Source of the DNA: Cryobacterium sp. HLT2-28
GTDB taxonomy: Bacteria; Actinomycetota; Actinomycetes; Actinomycetales; Microbacteriaceae
Length of the DNA: 64,000 nucleotides
Assembly: GCF_004402495.1 (NCBI RefSeq)
Contig: NZ_SOFH01000017.1
Span: 62,001-126,000, forward strand
Reading direction: 5' to 3'
The notes beneath the pieces were generated by a model. The model was given only the letters and a program-made list of their open reading frames with translations. It did not search any database and was not told where the DNA came from. Shown piece after piece: positions 16,479-24,598 of the stretch. The first letter of the stretch is position 1. Each line of letters begins with the position of its first letter. Position numbers and translations under genes: made by a program.

Positions 16479-17723
16479 CTAGAGGCCGAGGCCCACCAGC
16501 ATGGGCTCCGGCTGCAGGATCACGCCGAACTCCGACTGCACCCGGCCCTGCACGAAACGGGCGAGCTGGCCGATCTCGTCCGCGGTGGCCCCGCCGCTGT
16601 TGGTGAGCGCGAGGGTGTGCTTGCTGGAGATGGCCGCGCGCGACCCCGGCAGCCGGAAGCCGCGCGAGATCCCGGAGTTCTCGATCAGCCAGGCCGCGCT
16701 GAGCTTGACGAGCCGCACGGGGCTCGGATCCGCGACCGGCCCGACCCCGTAGTACTCGTCCAGCGGGATCACCCGGTCGGGCAGCTCCGCGTCCCCGAGC
16801 GGCCAGCGCGGCGCCGCATCCGGCATCGTGCGGGAGAAGGCCAGCGACACGATCGGGTTGGTGAAGAACGACCCGGCGCTGTGCGTGTCGGGGTCGCCGG
16901 GGTCGAGCACCATTCCCTTGGCCCCGCGCAGGGCGAGCACGGATGCCCGCAGCGCCCCGAGCGGCACCCGGTCGCCCACCTGCACCCCGAGCGCCCCCGC
17001 CAGCTGCGGGTAGGCGACCGGCCGGCTGAGCGCGCCGCCGAGCACGGATGCCTCGGCCTGCGTGTCGTGCAACTCCAGTTCGACCGCGAGCACGAGGCCG
17101 CGCAGCCCCTGCTTGAGCACGGAGGTGCGGTAGCCGAGCTCGAGCTCCGCCGCCTCGATCCGGCGGCGGACGCCGGTCTCGTAGTCGAGGAAGTCGATCG
17201 CGACCAGGCTGTCGGAGAGCTCCTGGCCGTAGGCGCCGATGTTCTGCACGGGCGCGGCCCCGGTCGAACCGGGGATGCCGGAGAGCGCCTCGAGGCCTGA
17301 CCAGCCCCGCTCGACGGTGTGGGCGACGAGATCGTCCCACGGTTCGCCGGCCTGCACGCGCAACCGCACCCGGTCGGCCGCCGCGGCATCGGCCGCCGGG
17401 GCAGCGCCCGCCGTGGCACCGCCCGCCACGGCATGGGCCGCCACGGCATCCAGCACCGTCACTCCACGGGTGAGCACCCGGATCACGGTGCCGTCGAAGC
17501 CGTCGTCGGAGACGACCGTGTTCGAGCCGCCGCCGAGCAGCATCCACTCGTCGCCGGAGCCCCAGGCGGTGAGGGTGGCGTCGACGAGTTCCTGCTCGGT
17601 GGCCGGGGAGAGCAGCCGGGCCGGCAACCCGCCGACCCGCATGGTGGTCAGGTCGGCGAACCGGGGCGCCCGCCCGGCGAGCGCGCCGGAATCGGGCACC
17701 GAATCGTCCACGGAATCAGGCAT
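16479..17723 (-). CDS. murB: UDP-N-acetylenolpyruvoylglucosamine reductase
   Basis: MurB reduces UDP-GlcNAc-enolpyruvate to UDP-MurNAc with NADPH and FAD in peptidoglycan synthesis. FAD-binding signatures LLGGGSNTVVSDDGFDG and GIPGSTGAAPVQNIGAYGQEL are clear. The catalytic Ser lies in HSAGSFFTNP, and AWLIENSG precedes the C-terminal Glu region. At 414 residues it is longer than usual. The excess includes an Ala-rich insertion (AHAVAGGATAGAAPAADAAAA) around residues 95-117, encoded by repetitive GC-rich DNA. The start overlaps the 3' end of the MaoC-like gene, so the three genes form an operon. Confidence 0.95.
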   Translation of the reverse strand: MPDSVDDSVPDSGALAGRAPRFADLTTMRVGGLPARLLSPATEQELVDATLTAWGSGDEWMLLGGGSNTVVSDDGFDGTVIRVLTRGVTVLDAVAAHAVAGGATAGAAPAADAAAADRVRLRVQAGEPWDDLVAHTVERGWSGLEALSGIPGSTGAAPVQNIGAYGQELSDSLVAIDFLDYETGVRRRIEAAELELGYRTSVLKQGLRGLVLAVELELHDTQAEASVLGGALSRPVAYPQLAGALGVQVGDRVPLGALRASVLALRGAKGMVLDPGDPDTHSAGSFFTNPIVSLAFSRTMPDAAPRWPLGDAELPDRVIPLDEYYGVGPVADPSPVRLVKLSAAWLIENSGISRGFRLPGSRAAISSKHTLALTNSGGATADEIGQLARFVQGRVQSEFGVILQPEPMLVGLGL

Positions 17724-18174
17724 CGCTGAGCGGTGCGGCGGCCAGGCGGACGCGCACCTGCGCTTTGCCGAGCACGGTCACCTCGTTGAACGAAACGGTG
17801 AGGTCGATCCGTGCGATTCCGGCATCCGCGTCGATGGCGCCGACCTTGGCGACAACCGTCACGACGGCGCCGGCGACCGGGTCGACGAGCACCGGGCGGG
17901 TAAAGCGCACCTGGTAGTCGACGATGCGGCCCGGGTCGCCGGCCCAGTCGACGACCGGCTGCACGGCCAGGCCCATTGTGAACATGCCGTGCGCGAGCAC
18001 GCCGGGCAGCCCCACCGAGACCGCCACATCGTCGCGGTAGTGGATGGGGTTGAAGTCCCCGGATGCCCCGGCGTAGCGCACGAGGGAATCGCGGGTCAGC
18101 GGGAAGCTCGCTTCGGCGACGACGGCGCCGACGACCAGGTCGTCGAGGCGGGGCGTGGTGCTTTCGATGCTCAT
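17716..18174 (-). CDS. MaoC/HadB-like hot-dog dehydratase
   Basis: This 152-residue single hot-dog protein carries the hydratase-2 motif in GDFNPIHYRDDVA...LPGVLAHGMFTMG, with catalytic Asp and His. In mycobacteria the homologous HadB pairs with HadA or HadC as a (3R)-hydroxyacyl-ACP dehydratase. In other actinobacteria the pair is conserved beside murB and its substrate is unclear. It overlaps the HadA-like gene upstream by 4 bases and murB downstream by 8 bases, which indicates translational coupling. Confidence 0.88.
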   Translation of the reverse strand: MSIESTTPRLDDLVVGAVVAEASFPLTRDSLVRYAGASGDFNPIHYRDDVAVSVGLPGVLAHGMFTMGLAVQPVVDWAGDPGRIVDYQVRFTRPVLVDPVAGAVVTVVAKVGAIDADAGIARIDLTVSFNEVTVLGKAQVRVRLAAAPLSDA

Positions 18175-18617
18175 TCGTCTCCCCTGACGACAAGGGTGGA
18201 GGTCGCGGTCACGACGTGGGCGCCGGCCGCGTCCACGACGCGGGACTCGGCCGTGACCATCGAGTGGCCGCCCAGGCTCTTCACGCTCGCCACGGTCAGG
18301 GTCGCCGTCAGCAGGTCGCCGGCGACGATCGGGCGGCTGAAGCTGAACCGCTGGTCGCCATGGACGACGCGGCTGAAGTCGATGCCGGCATCCGGTTCGG
18401 CCAGCAACTGGGCCAGGGTCGCTTCCTGCACGACCACCGCGAAGGTGGGCGGGGCGACGACGTCGGCGTAGCCCGCTGCGCGCGCGGCCTCCGGGTCGTG
18501 GTTGATCGGGTTGGTCGCGAAGACGGCGCGGGAGAACTCGCGCACCTTCTCCCGGCCGACGAGATAGGAGGCGACCGGCGGGAAGACCCGGCCCTGCAGT
18601 TCGGGGTTGACAGACAC
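18171..18617 (-). CDS. HadA-like (UPF0336) MaoC N-terminal-domain dehydratase subunit
   Basis: This 148-residue protein has the UPF0336/FAS1-dehydratase-like hot-dog fold. FAVVVQEATLAQLLAE, VHGDQRFSFSRPIVAGDLL and SKSLGGHSMV-like segments are visible, and the catalytic Asp/His pair of HadB-type subunits is not. In mycobacterial HadAB this subunit provides the substrate tunnel for its catalytic partner. It overlaps the HadB-like gene by ATGA. The order HadA-HadB-murB is conserved in actinobacteria. Confidence 0.88.
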   Translation of the reverse strand: MSVNPELQGRVFPPVASYLVGREKVREFSRAVFATNPINHDPEAARAAGYADVVAPPTFAVVVQEATLAQLLAEPDAGIDFSRVVHGDQRFSFSRPIVAGDLLTATLTVASVKSLGGHSMVTAESRVVDAAGAHVVTATSTLVVRGDE

Positions 18618-18686
18618 AGGAGGAGTTTACCGGTCGCGCCGGGAAGCGGGCCGATCAGGCAGCCTGAATCGGGCAGACTGAGGGGT

Positions 18687-19151
18687 GTGAAACTTGCCCG
18701 CGTACGCCTGGCCGACCCCGAGGTCGCCCCTCTCCTCGCCGACCTTCGCCGCGAGTACGAGGAACGCTACGGCGACGGCGACTCGGTGCACGACGTGGAG
18801 GCGGACGCCTTCGACCCGCCGCACGGCGGCTTCATCGTGCTCCTCGACGGCGGCAACACCGTGGCGGGCGGCGGCATCCGTCGCCTCGACGACGCCACCT
18901 GCGAGGTCAAGCGGATGTGGACCAACCCGGCCTACCGCCGGGCCGGCCACGCGTCGACGGTGCTCGCCGCCCTCGAGGAGCTGGCCCGCGAACTCGGCTA
19001 CCGGCACGTGCGGCTGGAGACCGGCTACGCCCAGCCGGAGGCGCTTGCCCTCTACCGCCGCCTCGGCTACCGGGAGATCGGCAACTACGGCATCTACGAC
19101 CGGGCGACCGGGTTCGAGCGGTCGTTCCCGGCCGACGACGCCGCCCGCTGA
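18687..19151 (+). CDS. GNAT-family N-acetyltransferase
   Basis: The 154-residue product shows the GNAT acetyl-CoA motif A (CEVKRMWTNPAYRRAGHASTVLAALEELA, with R-x-x-G-x-A) and motif B (LETGYAQPEALALYRRLGYREIGNYG). The substrate is unknown. The start is a GTG at 18687, chosen as the first codon that keeps only the acetyltransferase domain. A GAGGGG stretch lies almost on top of it, so initiation may be leaderless. It is divergent from the dehydratase-murB operon. Confidence 0.85.
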   Translation: MKLARVRLADPEVAPLLADLRREYEERYGDGDSVHDVEADAFDPPHGGFIVLLDGGNTVAGGGIRRLDDATCEVKRMWTNPAYRRAGHASTVLAALEELARELGYRHVRLETGYAQPEALALYRRLGYREIGNYGIYDRATGFERSFPADDAAR

Positions 19152-19223
19152 GCCGCAGCCGTCCCGGCCCGCGATATCCGGCATTGGCCTGCACCGCGCG
19201 CGCTTGCTAGTTTTGGCAGTGCC

Positions 19224-19835
19224 ATGCATAACAAATTAGATCCCCACCCCGACCTTCCCATCGACCTCCCGACGGCCGAGCGCATCCACGCTGCCGTGGA
19301 GCACTATGGCGAACAAGCGGTGATCGACAACTCCATCGCTCTCCTCCGCGCCAAGAACGCCGGCAAAGACTTCCTGCTCTACGCCGGCGGCCGCCACGCG
19401 CTGGGCATCCTCGACGGCGCCCCCGCCCTGTACTGGCCCGAACTGTGGGGCGCCCGCGCCCTGCTCTACGTCTGGAGTGACGCTGCGGCGCCCTACGTCG
19501 TGGTGGGCCTGAACAACCAGGCCTGGCGGGTGCGCGAGATGTGCGCGCGGGTCATCATGCTGCGGGGCCTCGAGGTGGCCCCCAAGCTCGTGCGCCTCAC
19601 CACCGACGAGGTGCCCCGGGTGCGCGCCGCCGCCCTGCACGCCCTGGCCGCGCAGGGGACCGCCGACCACCTCGCCACGATCGTGCAGCGCCTGCGCGAC
19701 CCCGACAAAGAGGTCCGCCGCGCCGCCCAGCAGGCCAGGGACGTGCTCTCCGGCCGCTGGAACCTGCCGAAGGACCCGAGCCAGGGCGTGGAGCAGACCC
19801 ACGGCACCCGGCACACGCACGACGAGAGCGAGTAG
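19224..19835 (+). CDS. HEAT-repeat protein
   Basis: This 203-residue protein has a helical C-terminal half with HEAT-type repeats: AWRVREMCARVIMLRGLEVA, VPRVRAAALHALAAQGTADHL and DKEVRRAAQQARDVL, each a helix pair of about 30 residues. HEAT repeats make protein-binding solenoids. No catalytic domain is seen, so the role is unknown. A TAGTTT -10-like box lies 10 bases upstream of the ATG. Confidence 0.75.
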   Translation: MHNKLDPHPDLPIDLPTAERIHAAVEHYGEQAVIDNSIALLRAKNAGKDFLLYAGGRHALGILDGAPALYWPELWGARALLYVWSDAAAPYVVVGLNNQAWRVREMCARVIMLRGLEVAPKLVRLTTDEVPRVRAAALHALAAQGTADHLATIVQRLRDPDKEVRRAAQQARDVLSGRWNLPKDPSQGVEQTHGTRHTHDESE

Positions 19836-19888
19836 CATCACCTCTCGGCGGATGTCGCCGACGGCATCCGCAGGGTGAGGGGATCCTG

Positions 19889-20638
19889 ATGTTCCAGCGT
19901 TACGTCGCCATCGGCGACAGTTTCACCGAGGGTGTCGGCGACGAGCTGCCGGGCGGCCGGCTCCGCGGCTGGGCCGACCTGGTCGCGCTCGGCCTCGCCG
20001 CGGCCTCCGACGCCCCGGTCTCCTATGCGAACCTCGCCGTGCGCGGGCGCCTGCTCGGCCCGATCGTCGCCGAGCAGCTCGAACCGGCCATCGGCCAGGC
20101 CCCCGACCTGCTATCGATCTGCGGCGGCGGCAACGACCTGATGCGACCCCGGGTCGAGATCGGCTACGTCATCGACCTGATGGACCAGGTCGTCGAGCGC
20201 GGGCTCGACAGCGGCGCCCACGTGCTCGTGCTCAGCGGAGGCAACCCGTCACGCCACCTGCCGATGGGCGCGGTGATGCAGCGCCGCGGCGACCGGCTCG
20301 CCGAGGCCGCCCGGGACGCCTTCGTGCGCCCGGGGGTCACCCTGGTCGACAACTGGGCCGACGCACACCTCGCCGACGCGCGGTTCTGGTCGGTCGACAA
20401 GCTGCACCTGAACGCCCTCGGGCACACCCGCGTCGCCTCCAACGTGCTCGACGCGCTCGGCGTGCGGGTGCCCGCCGAATGGGCCGAGGTCGAGGCATCC
20501 GCCGCCGACCGGGTGCAGGGCACCGCCGCGTACTACCGCGAGTACGTGTTGCCGTGGATCGGGCGCAGGCTCACCGGCCGCTCCTCCGGCGACGGACGGC
20601 CGCCGAAACGCCCCACCCTCGAGCTCGTCGACGCCTGA
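19889..20638 (+). CDS. SGNH/GDSL-family hydrolase
   Basis: The 249-residue product has block I AIGDSFTEGVGDE with catalytic Ser11, block II near NLAVRGRL (Gly/Arg), block III CGGGNDLM (Asn) and block V DKLHLNALGH with the Asp-His pair. It should hydrolyse esters or acyl groups. No signal peptide is seen, so it is probably cytoplasmic. The ATG follows GTGAGGGG. It follows the HEAT-repeat gene by 53 bases and may share its transcript. Confidence 0.9.
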   Translation: MFQRYVAIGDSFTEGVGDELPGGRLRGWADLVALGLAAASDAPVSYANLAVRGRLLGPIVAEQLEPAIGQAPDLLSICGGGNDLMRPRVEIGYVIDLMDQVVERGLDSGAHVLVLSGGNPSRHLPMGAVMQRRGDRLAEAARDAFVRPGVTLVDNWADAHLADARFWSVDKLHLNALGHTRVASNVLDALGVRVPAEWAEVEASAADRVQGTAAYYREYVLPWIGRRLTGRSSGDGRPPKRPTLELVDA

Positions 20639-20712
20639 GCCGGGGTGCCGCCCGTTCCGGCCGGCGACGCCTCGCCCCGGAATCCGGGGTCACGCACGCC
20701 CGCGTCCAGACA

Positions 20713-20759
20713 TTGACGTTCATCAATATATGGTGGATGATTGCATCGACAACGATCAA
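20713..20759 (+). promoter_or_regulatory. Promoter and two dyads upstream of arsM
   Basis: TTGACG (20713-20718) and GATGAT (20736-20741) with 17 bases between form a promoter-like pair. Overlapping it is TCATC-N11-GATGA (20720-20740). Right after it is a second dyad of the form TTGcATCG-ACAA-CGATCAA (20741-20759). The region is AT-rich amid GC-rich DNA. This looks like an ArsR/SmtB-type operator, though no arsR gene is adjacent. Confidence 0.55.
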
Positions 20760-20778
20760 TGCACCGAGGGAGAGCCAC

Positions 20779-21591
20779 ATGAGTGAGCACACCGACACCG
20801 TGCGCGAGGCGGTGCGCGCCCGCTATGCCGGCGCGGCCCTCGCCGTGACCCGGCGGGACGGGACCCCGGCCGCATCCACCGCCTGCTGCGGACCCGGCGA
20901 CGCGGCGGATGCCGCGGCCGACTGCTGCGGACCGGCGTTCGTCGACGAGAGCCTCGTCTTCGGCGCCGCGCTGTACGACCCCGCCTCGACCGACGACCTC
21001 CCCGAGGCGGCGGTGCTGGCCAGCCTCGGCTGCGGCAACCCCACGGCGGTCGCCGATCTCCGCACCGGGGAGACCGTGCTCGACCTCGGCTCCGGTGGCG
21101 GAATCGACGTGCTGCTCTCCGCCCGCCGGGTGGGCCCGACCGGCTTCGCCTACGGTGTCGACATGACCGACGAGATGCTGGACCTGGCCCGGGCCAACGC
21201 CACGGCCGCCCACGCCGAGAACGTCGAGTTCCGGAAGGGCACCATCGAGGACCTCCCGCTGCCCGGGGAGAGCATCGACGTCGTGATCTCCAATTGCGTG
21301 ATCAACCTGTCCACCGACAAGCCGGCCGTGCTGCGGGAGATGTTCCGGGTGCTCGTTCCGGGCGGCCGGGTCGGCGTGTCCGACGTCGTGGCCGAGAACC
21401 AGCTCAGCCCGGCGGACCGCGCCTCACGCGGCTCGCACGTCGGCTGCATCGCCGGTGCCCTCTCGGTGCAGGAGTACACGAACGAACTCGGCCTGGCCGG
21501 CTTCGAGCAGGTGAGCGTCAGCCTCACCCACGAGGTCGCCCCCGGCATGCACGGCGCGATCGTGCGAGCCGTCAAGCCGCTCGCCGCCTGA
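20779..21591 (+). CDS. arsM: Arsenite S-adenosylmethionine methyltransferase
   Basis: ArsM methylates As(III) stepwise with SAM to volatile or less toxic methylarsenicals in the cytoplasm. The 270-residue product has SAM motif [17 protein letters not shown], motif [24 protein letters not shown] with the conserved catalytic Cys, and the second arsenic Cys in GCIAGAL. The N-terminal ACCGPG and DCCGPA Cys pairs are family features that help bind the metalloid. Start ATG 20779 follows GAGGGAGAG. It has its own promoter with ArsR-like dyads. Confidence 0.92.
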   Translation: MSEHTDTVREAVRARYAGAALAVTRRDGTPAASTACCGPGDAADAAADCCGPAFVDESLVFGAALYDPASTDDLPEAAVLASLGCGNPTAVADLRTGETVLDLGSGGGIDVLLSARRVGPTGFAYGVDMTDEMLDLARANATAAHAENVEFRKGTIEDLPLPGESIDVVISNCVINLSTDKPAVLREMFRVLVPGGRVGVSDVVAENQLSPADRASRGSHVGCIAGALSVQEYTNELGLAGFEQVSVSLTHEVAPGMHGAIVRAVKPLAA

Positions 21592-21596
21592 TCCCG

Positions 21597-22493
21597 TCAG
21601 ACGACGGGCGGCACCCGCAGCAGGGCACCCTCCTCGCGGCAGGTGGCGGCCGCGATGCGCATGGCATCGGCCAGCAGTCGCTGCCAGCCCGCGGCATCGG
21701 CCGGCACGCCCCGGGTCAGGAACGTCTGCACGCTGGAGGCGAGGGTCGCGTCACCCCCGCCCATCGTGTCGACGACCGCGCCGGGCAGCGGGGTGATCGG
21801 CTCGCTCACGAGCAGGCCGTCGTCGGTCTCGATCGTCGCCCCGTCGCGGCCGGCGGTCGCCAGCACGTGGTGGGTTCCGGCGGCCACGAGCCGCGCTCGC
21901 AGCTCGGCCAGGGTGCTGCCGTAGAGCAGCTCGGCGTCGTCATCGCCGACCTTGGTCAGCAGGCTGCGGGCGGCGGCGCGCTCGAAATTGCGCACGAACG
22001 CCTCGCGGTCGGCGAGCATGCCGGCGCGCGGGTTCGGGTCGATCACCAGGCGCGCCTCCGGGTCGGCGACGGCGGACAGGAAGGCATCCGTCTGGGCCGT
22101 GTCGTCGAACGGGAAGCAGCTCACGACGACGAGACGGGCGGCGTCGAGGGCGGCGCGTTCCGCGGGCCCGAACTCGATCCGGCGCTTCTTCGCGGCCTCG
22201 TTGAACGCGTAGCGCGGCTCGCCGTCGGTGCGGTCGGAGGTGGCGCGGGAGCTGCCGTGCGGGCCGGGAGTGGCGATCAGGGTGACGTCGTGAGCGGCGA
22301 GGGCTTCCCGCAGCACCGCGCCGTCCGCGTCGTCGCCGACCATGGCGATGAGCGTCGTCGGAACGCCGAGCACCGCGAGGCCGACGGCCACGTTCAGGGC
22401 CGCGCCACCCGGGAATTCGCGCAGGGACTCGGCGTCGCGGAGTTCGTCGATGAGGGCGTCGCCGACGACGACGACACGGTTGGATTCAGTCAT
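21597..22493 (-). CDS. PfkB-family carbohydrate kinase (fructokinase-like)
   Basis: This 298-residue ribokinase-fold enzyme phosphorylates a sugar or nucleoside. Signature 1 is FPGGAALNVAVGLAVLGVPTTLIAMVGDDADG. Signature 2 is DTMGGGDATLASSV, with the catalytic Asp after the anion-hole glycines; the usual form is DTxGAGD, so a Gly replaces Ala here. The closest group is fructokinase, but the substrate cannot be fixed. It is convergent with arsM and read from the right. A GC-rich terminator lies upstream, at the end of the small membrane gene. Confidence 0.88.
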   Translation of the reverse strand: MTESNRVVVVGDALIDELRDAESLREFPGGAALNVAVGLAVLGVPTTLIAMVGDDADGAVLREALAAHDVTLIATPGPHGSSRATSDRTDGEPRYAFNEAAKKRRIEFGPAERAALDAARLVVVSCFPFDDTAQTDAFLSAVADPEARLVIDPNPRAGMLADREAFVRNFERAAARSLLTKVGDDDAELLYGSTLAELRARLVAAGTHHVLATAGRDGATIETDDGLLVSEPITPLPGAVVDTMGGGDATLASSVQTFLTRGVPADAAGWQRLLADAMRIAAATCREEGALLRVPPVV

Positions 22494-22592
22494 TCGGTCG
22501 TATCTCCCCTGATCCGCGAGTGATCAGCTCGTCCTTGCGCCCAGCCTACGACCCCGGGTCCGCGGACGTAGGACGAAGGACGTACGAGCGAG

Positions 22593-22623
22593 GAAGGGCC
22601 GCCCGATCTCCGGGCGGCCCTTC
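22593..22623. terminator. Rho-independent-like terminator hairpin
   Basis: GAAGGGCCGCCCG and its exact complement form a 13-bp stem with an ATCTC loop. It follows the 53-residue membrane protein gene (minus strand). Read on the plus strand the stem is followed by TTCTGTTGT. Confidence 0.8.
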
Positions 22624-22644
22624 TGTTGTCCAGTGCGGTGTTCG

Positions 22645-22806
22645 TCAGGTGCGCCGGCCCGAGATCGACCGGACCAGGAACATGATCACGGCGATGACGA
22701 GAAGCACGACCCCGACCCAGAGCAGGAACTGCAGGGATTGCACGAAACCGCCGGTGAGGAGAAGCACGACCGCCACGATTGCGATGATGACCAGTAACAG
22801 GTTCAT
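22645..22806 (-). CDS. 53-residue membrane protein
   Basis: This short gene runs from ATG 22806 to TGA 22645 and encodes two hydrophobic helices, about residues 2-18 (NLLLVIIAIVAVVLLLTGG) and 27-45 (FLLWVGVVLLVIAVIMFLV). They are joined by FVQSLQ, with a basic tail RSISGRRT. GAGG lies about 11 bases upstream of the ATG and a strong terminator follows. Small two-helix proteins of this kind are common and poorly characterised in actinobacteria. No function can be given. Confidence 0.75.
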   Translation of the reverse strand: MNLLLVIIAIVAVVLLLTGGFVQSLQFLLWVGVVLLVIAVIMFLVRSISGRRT

Positions 22807-22902
22807 GATTGCCGACCTCACTTTGCTCTACTGCCGGGGGACCTCCCCGGTAACCGGCAGCATAATCCGATCCGGTCGGTTCGGGCAGCAACCGGCTCAG
22901 GA

Positions 22903-22990
22903 ATTTCCGAGCCGGCGTTGTTGACGAGCACGTCGAGGCAGCCGGCCTCCCCGAGGACGGTCGCGATCCCGATCATCCGGTCGACGCGGC
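22903..22990 (-). pseudogene. Short-chain dehydrogenase fragment beside a TetR gene
   Basis: The minus strand encodes DRMIGIATVLGEAGCLDVLVNNAGSE, the NNAG segment of an SDR. Neither an upstream Rossmann glycine motif nor a downstream YxxxK lies in frame. It lies divergently next to a tetR gene. This suggests the regulator's former target was an SDR gene that has been deleted. Confidence 0.6.
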
Positions 22991-22995
22991 ACTCA

Positions 22996-23009
22996 ACCAA
23001 CCAGTTAGT
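22996..23009. promoter_or_regulatory. TetR-type operator over the tetR promoter
   Basis: ACCAAC-CA-GTTAGT is an imperfect palindrome (5 of 6 pairs). It overlaps the first base of a TAAGCT -10-like hexamer (23009-23014) that ends 6 bases before the tetR ATG. Position and form suit autorepression and a leaderless transcript. Confidence 0.55.
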
Positions 23010-23020
23010 AAGCTCGGTGC

Positions 23021-23596
23021 ATGGCACGAGATTCCCAGGGCACCCGGCGGCGCATCCTCGAGGCGGCGACCGCCGAATTCGCCGAGCGGGGCATCGCCGG
23101 TGCGCGGGTCGACCGGATCGCGGCGAGCGCGGGCTGCAACAAGAGCCTGCTTTACACCTATTTCGGCAACAAGGACCGGCTGTTCGAGACGATCTTCGAC
23201 TCCCTTGTCGCCGAGATGGTCACGGCCACCCCCATCGACACGACCGACCTCGCCTGCTACGCCGGCCGGCTCTTCGACCGGTACTGCACCCACCCCGAGG
23301 TCGTGCGCCTGGCGCTCTGGGATCGGCTCGAACGCGACGGCCAGGGGATGCGGGTGGCCGGTATCGTCGCCGCCGAGACCGCCAAGGCGGAGGCTCTCGC
23401 CCGCGCCCAGGACGGCGGCGCCGTCTCGGCACTGCTCTCCCCCGCCGATCTGCTCGCCGCGATCACGCTGGTCACCTCGCTCTGGCCGCTCATGCAGGCC
23501 CATGACGATTCACCGAGCCCGGCCCGGCTCGCCGAGATGCGCACGGCCGTGACCGCAATCGTCTCCCGGCTCACCGACCCCGGCCCCACGCGCTGA
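23021..23596 (+). CDS. TetR-family transcriptional regulator
   Basis: The 191-residue product has the TetR N-terminal HTH (about 8-55: TRRRILEAATAEFAERGIAGARVDRIAASAGCNKSLLYTYFGNKDRLFE split over four helices) and a helical ligand domain. The inducer is unknown. The ATG sits 6 bases after a -10-like hexamer without a ribosome site, so it is probably leaderless. An operator-like palindrome lies just upstream. The fragment of an SDR gene divergent to it is probably the remains of its target. Confidence 0.88.
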   Translation: MARDSQGTRRRILEAATAEFAERGIAGARVDRIAASAGCNKSLLYTYFGNKDRLFETIFDSLVAEMVTATPIDTTDLACYAGRLFDRYCTHPEVVRLALWDRLERDGQGMRVAGIVAAETAKAEALARAQDGGAVSALLSPADLLAAITLVTSLWPLMQAHDDSPSPARLAEMRTAVTAIVSRLTDPGPTR

Positions 23597-23655
23597 GCCC
23601 CTCTGCCCGCTCCCGACGACGGAGGCGAGCCCCACCCACCACGACGGGAGTCTTC

Positions 23656-24585
23656 ATGACCGAAACCACCGGACCACCCTGGATCACCGGGGCCGAGATC
23701 TTCCGCCGGGTCGGCTTCCGAGCCGCGGCGCGCGCGATCGACGAGGCACTCGCGGGTGGGCTCGATCCGGCGCGGGACTTCGACCGCGGCATCCTCGACC
23801 TCGACCATGGCCAGCTGCTGCTGATGCCGGCCCAGGCGGCGCGGTTCGCCGGCGTGAAGGTCGCCACGGTCGCCCCGGGCAACCCGGCCCTCGGCCGGGA
23901 GCGGATCCAGGGTGTCTACCTGCTGCTGGACGCGGCGACGCTCGGCCCGGTGGCGATCCTCGACGGCGCCGCCCTCACCACCCTGCGCACCCCCGCCGTC
24001 TCCGCCGCGGCCGCGAACCACCTCGCGCCCGCCGGAATCGACCGGATGGTCGTGTTCGGTTCCGGGCCGCAGGCCTGGGGTCACATCGAGGCGATGCGCG
24101 GCATCCGCGAGATCGGCCAGGTCACGATCGTCGCCCGAAACCTGGGCCGGGCCGAGGACCTCGCCGCCCAGGTGCGGGAATCCGGTCAGGCCGCGGGCGT
24201 CGGCACGGCCGCCCACGTCGGTGACGCCCAACTGATCGTCTGCGCGACGACCGCGCGCACCCCGCTCTTCGACGGAACCCTGGTGCCGGATGACTCGTGC
24301 ACCGTCGCCGTCGGATCGCACGAACCCGACGCCCGCGAGCTGCCCTCGGCCCTCATCGCCCGCGCACAGGTCGTGGTCGAGGACGCGGCGGTCGCCCTCC
24401 GGGAGGGCGGCGACGTGATCATCCCGATCGAGGAGGGCGTCGTCGCAGCCGGCTCCCTCGTGCCGTTCCGCTCCATCGTGACCGGGCGAATCCCGGTCGA
24501 CCGGGGCCGCCCGCGCGTGTTCACGAGCTCCGGCATGTCCTGGGAGGACCTGGTCGTGGCCACGGCGGTGTTCCAGGCCCGGTGA
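23656..24585 (+). CDS. Ornithine cyclodeaminase/mu-crystallin family protein
   Basis: This 309-residue protein has the family's substrate domain (HGQLLLMPAQAARFAGVKVATVAPGNP, QGVYLLLDAATLGPVAILDGAALTTLRTPAVSA) and an NAD(P) Rossmann domain with GSGPQAWGHIEAM. Members include ornithine cyclodeaminase, alanine dehydrogenase and ketimine reductase. The sequence does not decide between them. It follows tetR by 59 bases on the same strand and may be in its transcript. Confidence 0.87.
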   Translation: MTETTGPPWITGAEIFRRVGFRAAARAIDEALAGGLDPARDFDRGILDLDHGQLLLMPAQAARFAGVKVATVAPGNPALGRERIQGVYLLLDAATLGPVAILDGAALTTLRTPAVSAAAANHLAPAGIDRMVVFGSGPQAWGHIEAMRGIREIGQVTIVARNLGRAEDLAAQVRESGQAAGVGTAAHVGDAQLIVCATTARTPLFDGTLVPDDSCTVAVGSHEPDARELPSALIARAQVVVEDAAVALREGGDVIIPIEEGVVAAGSLVPFRSIVTGRIPVDRGRPRVFTSSGMSWEDLVVATAVFQAR

Positions 24586-24598
24586 CCCGGCCGCCCCG

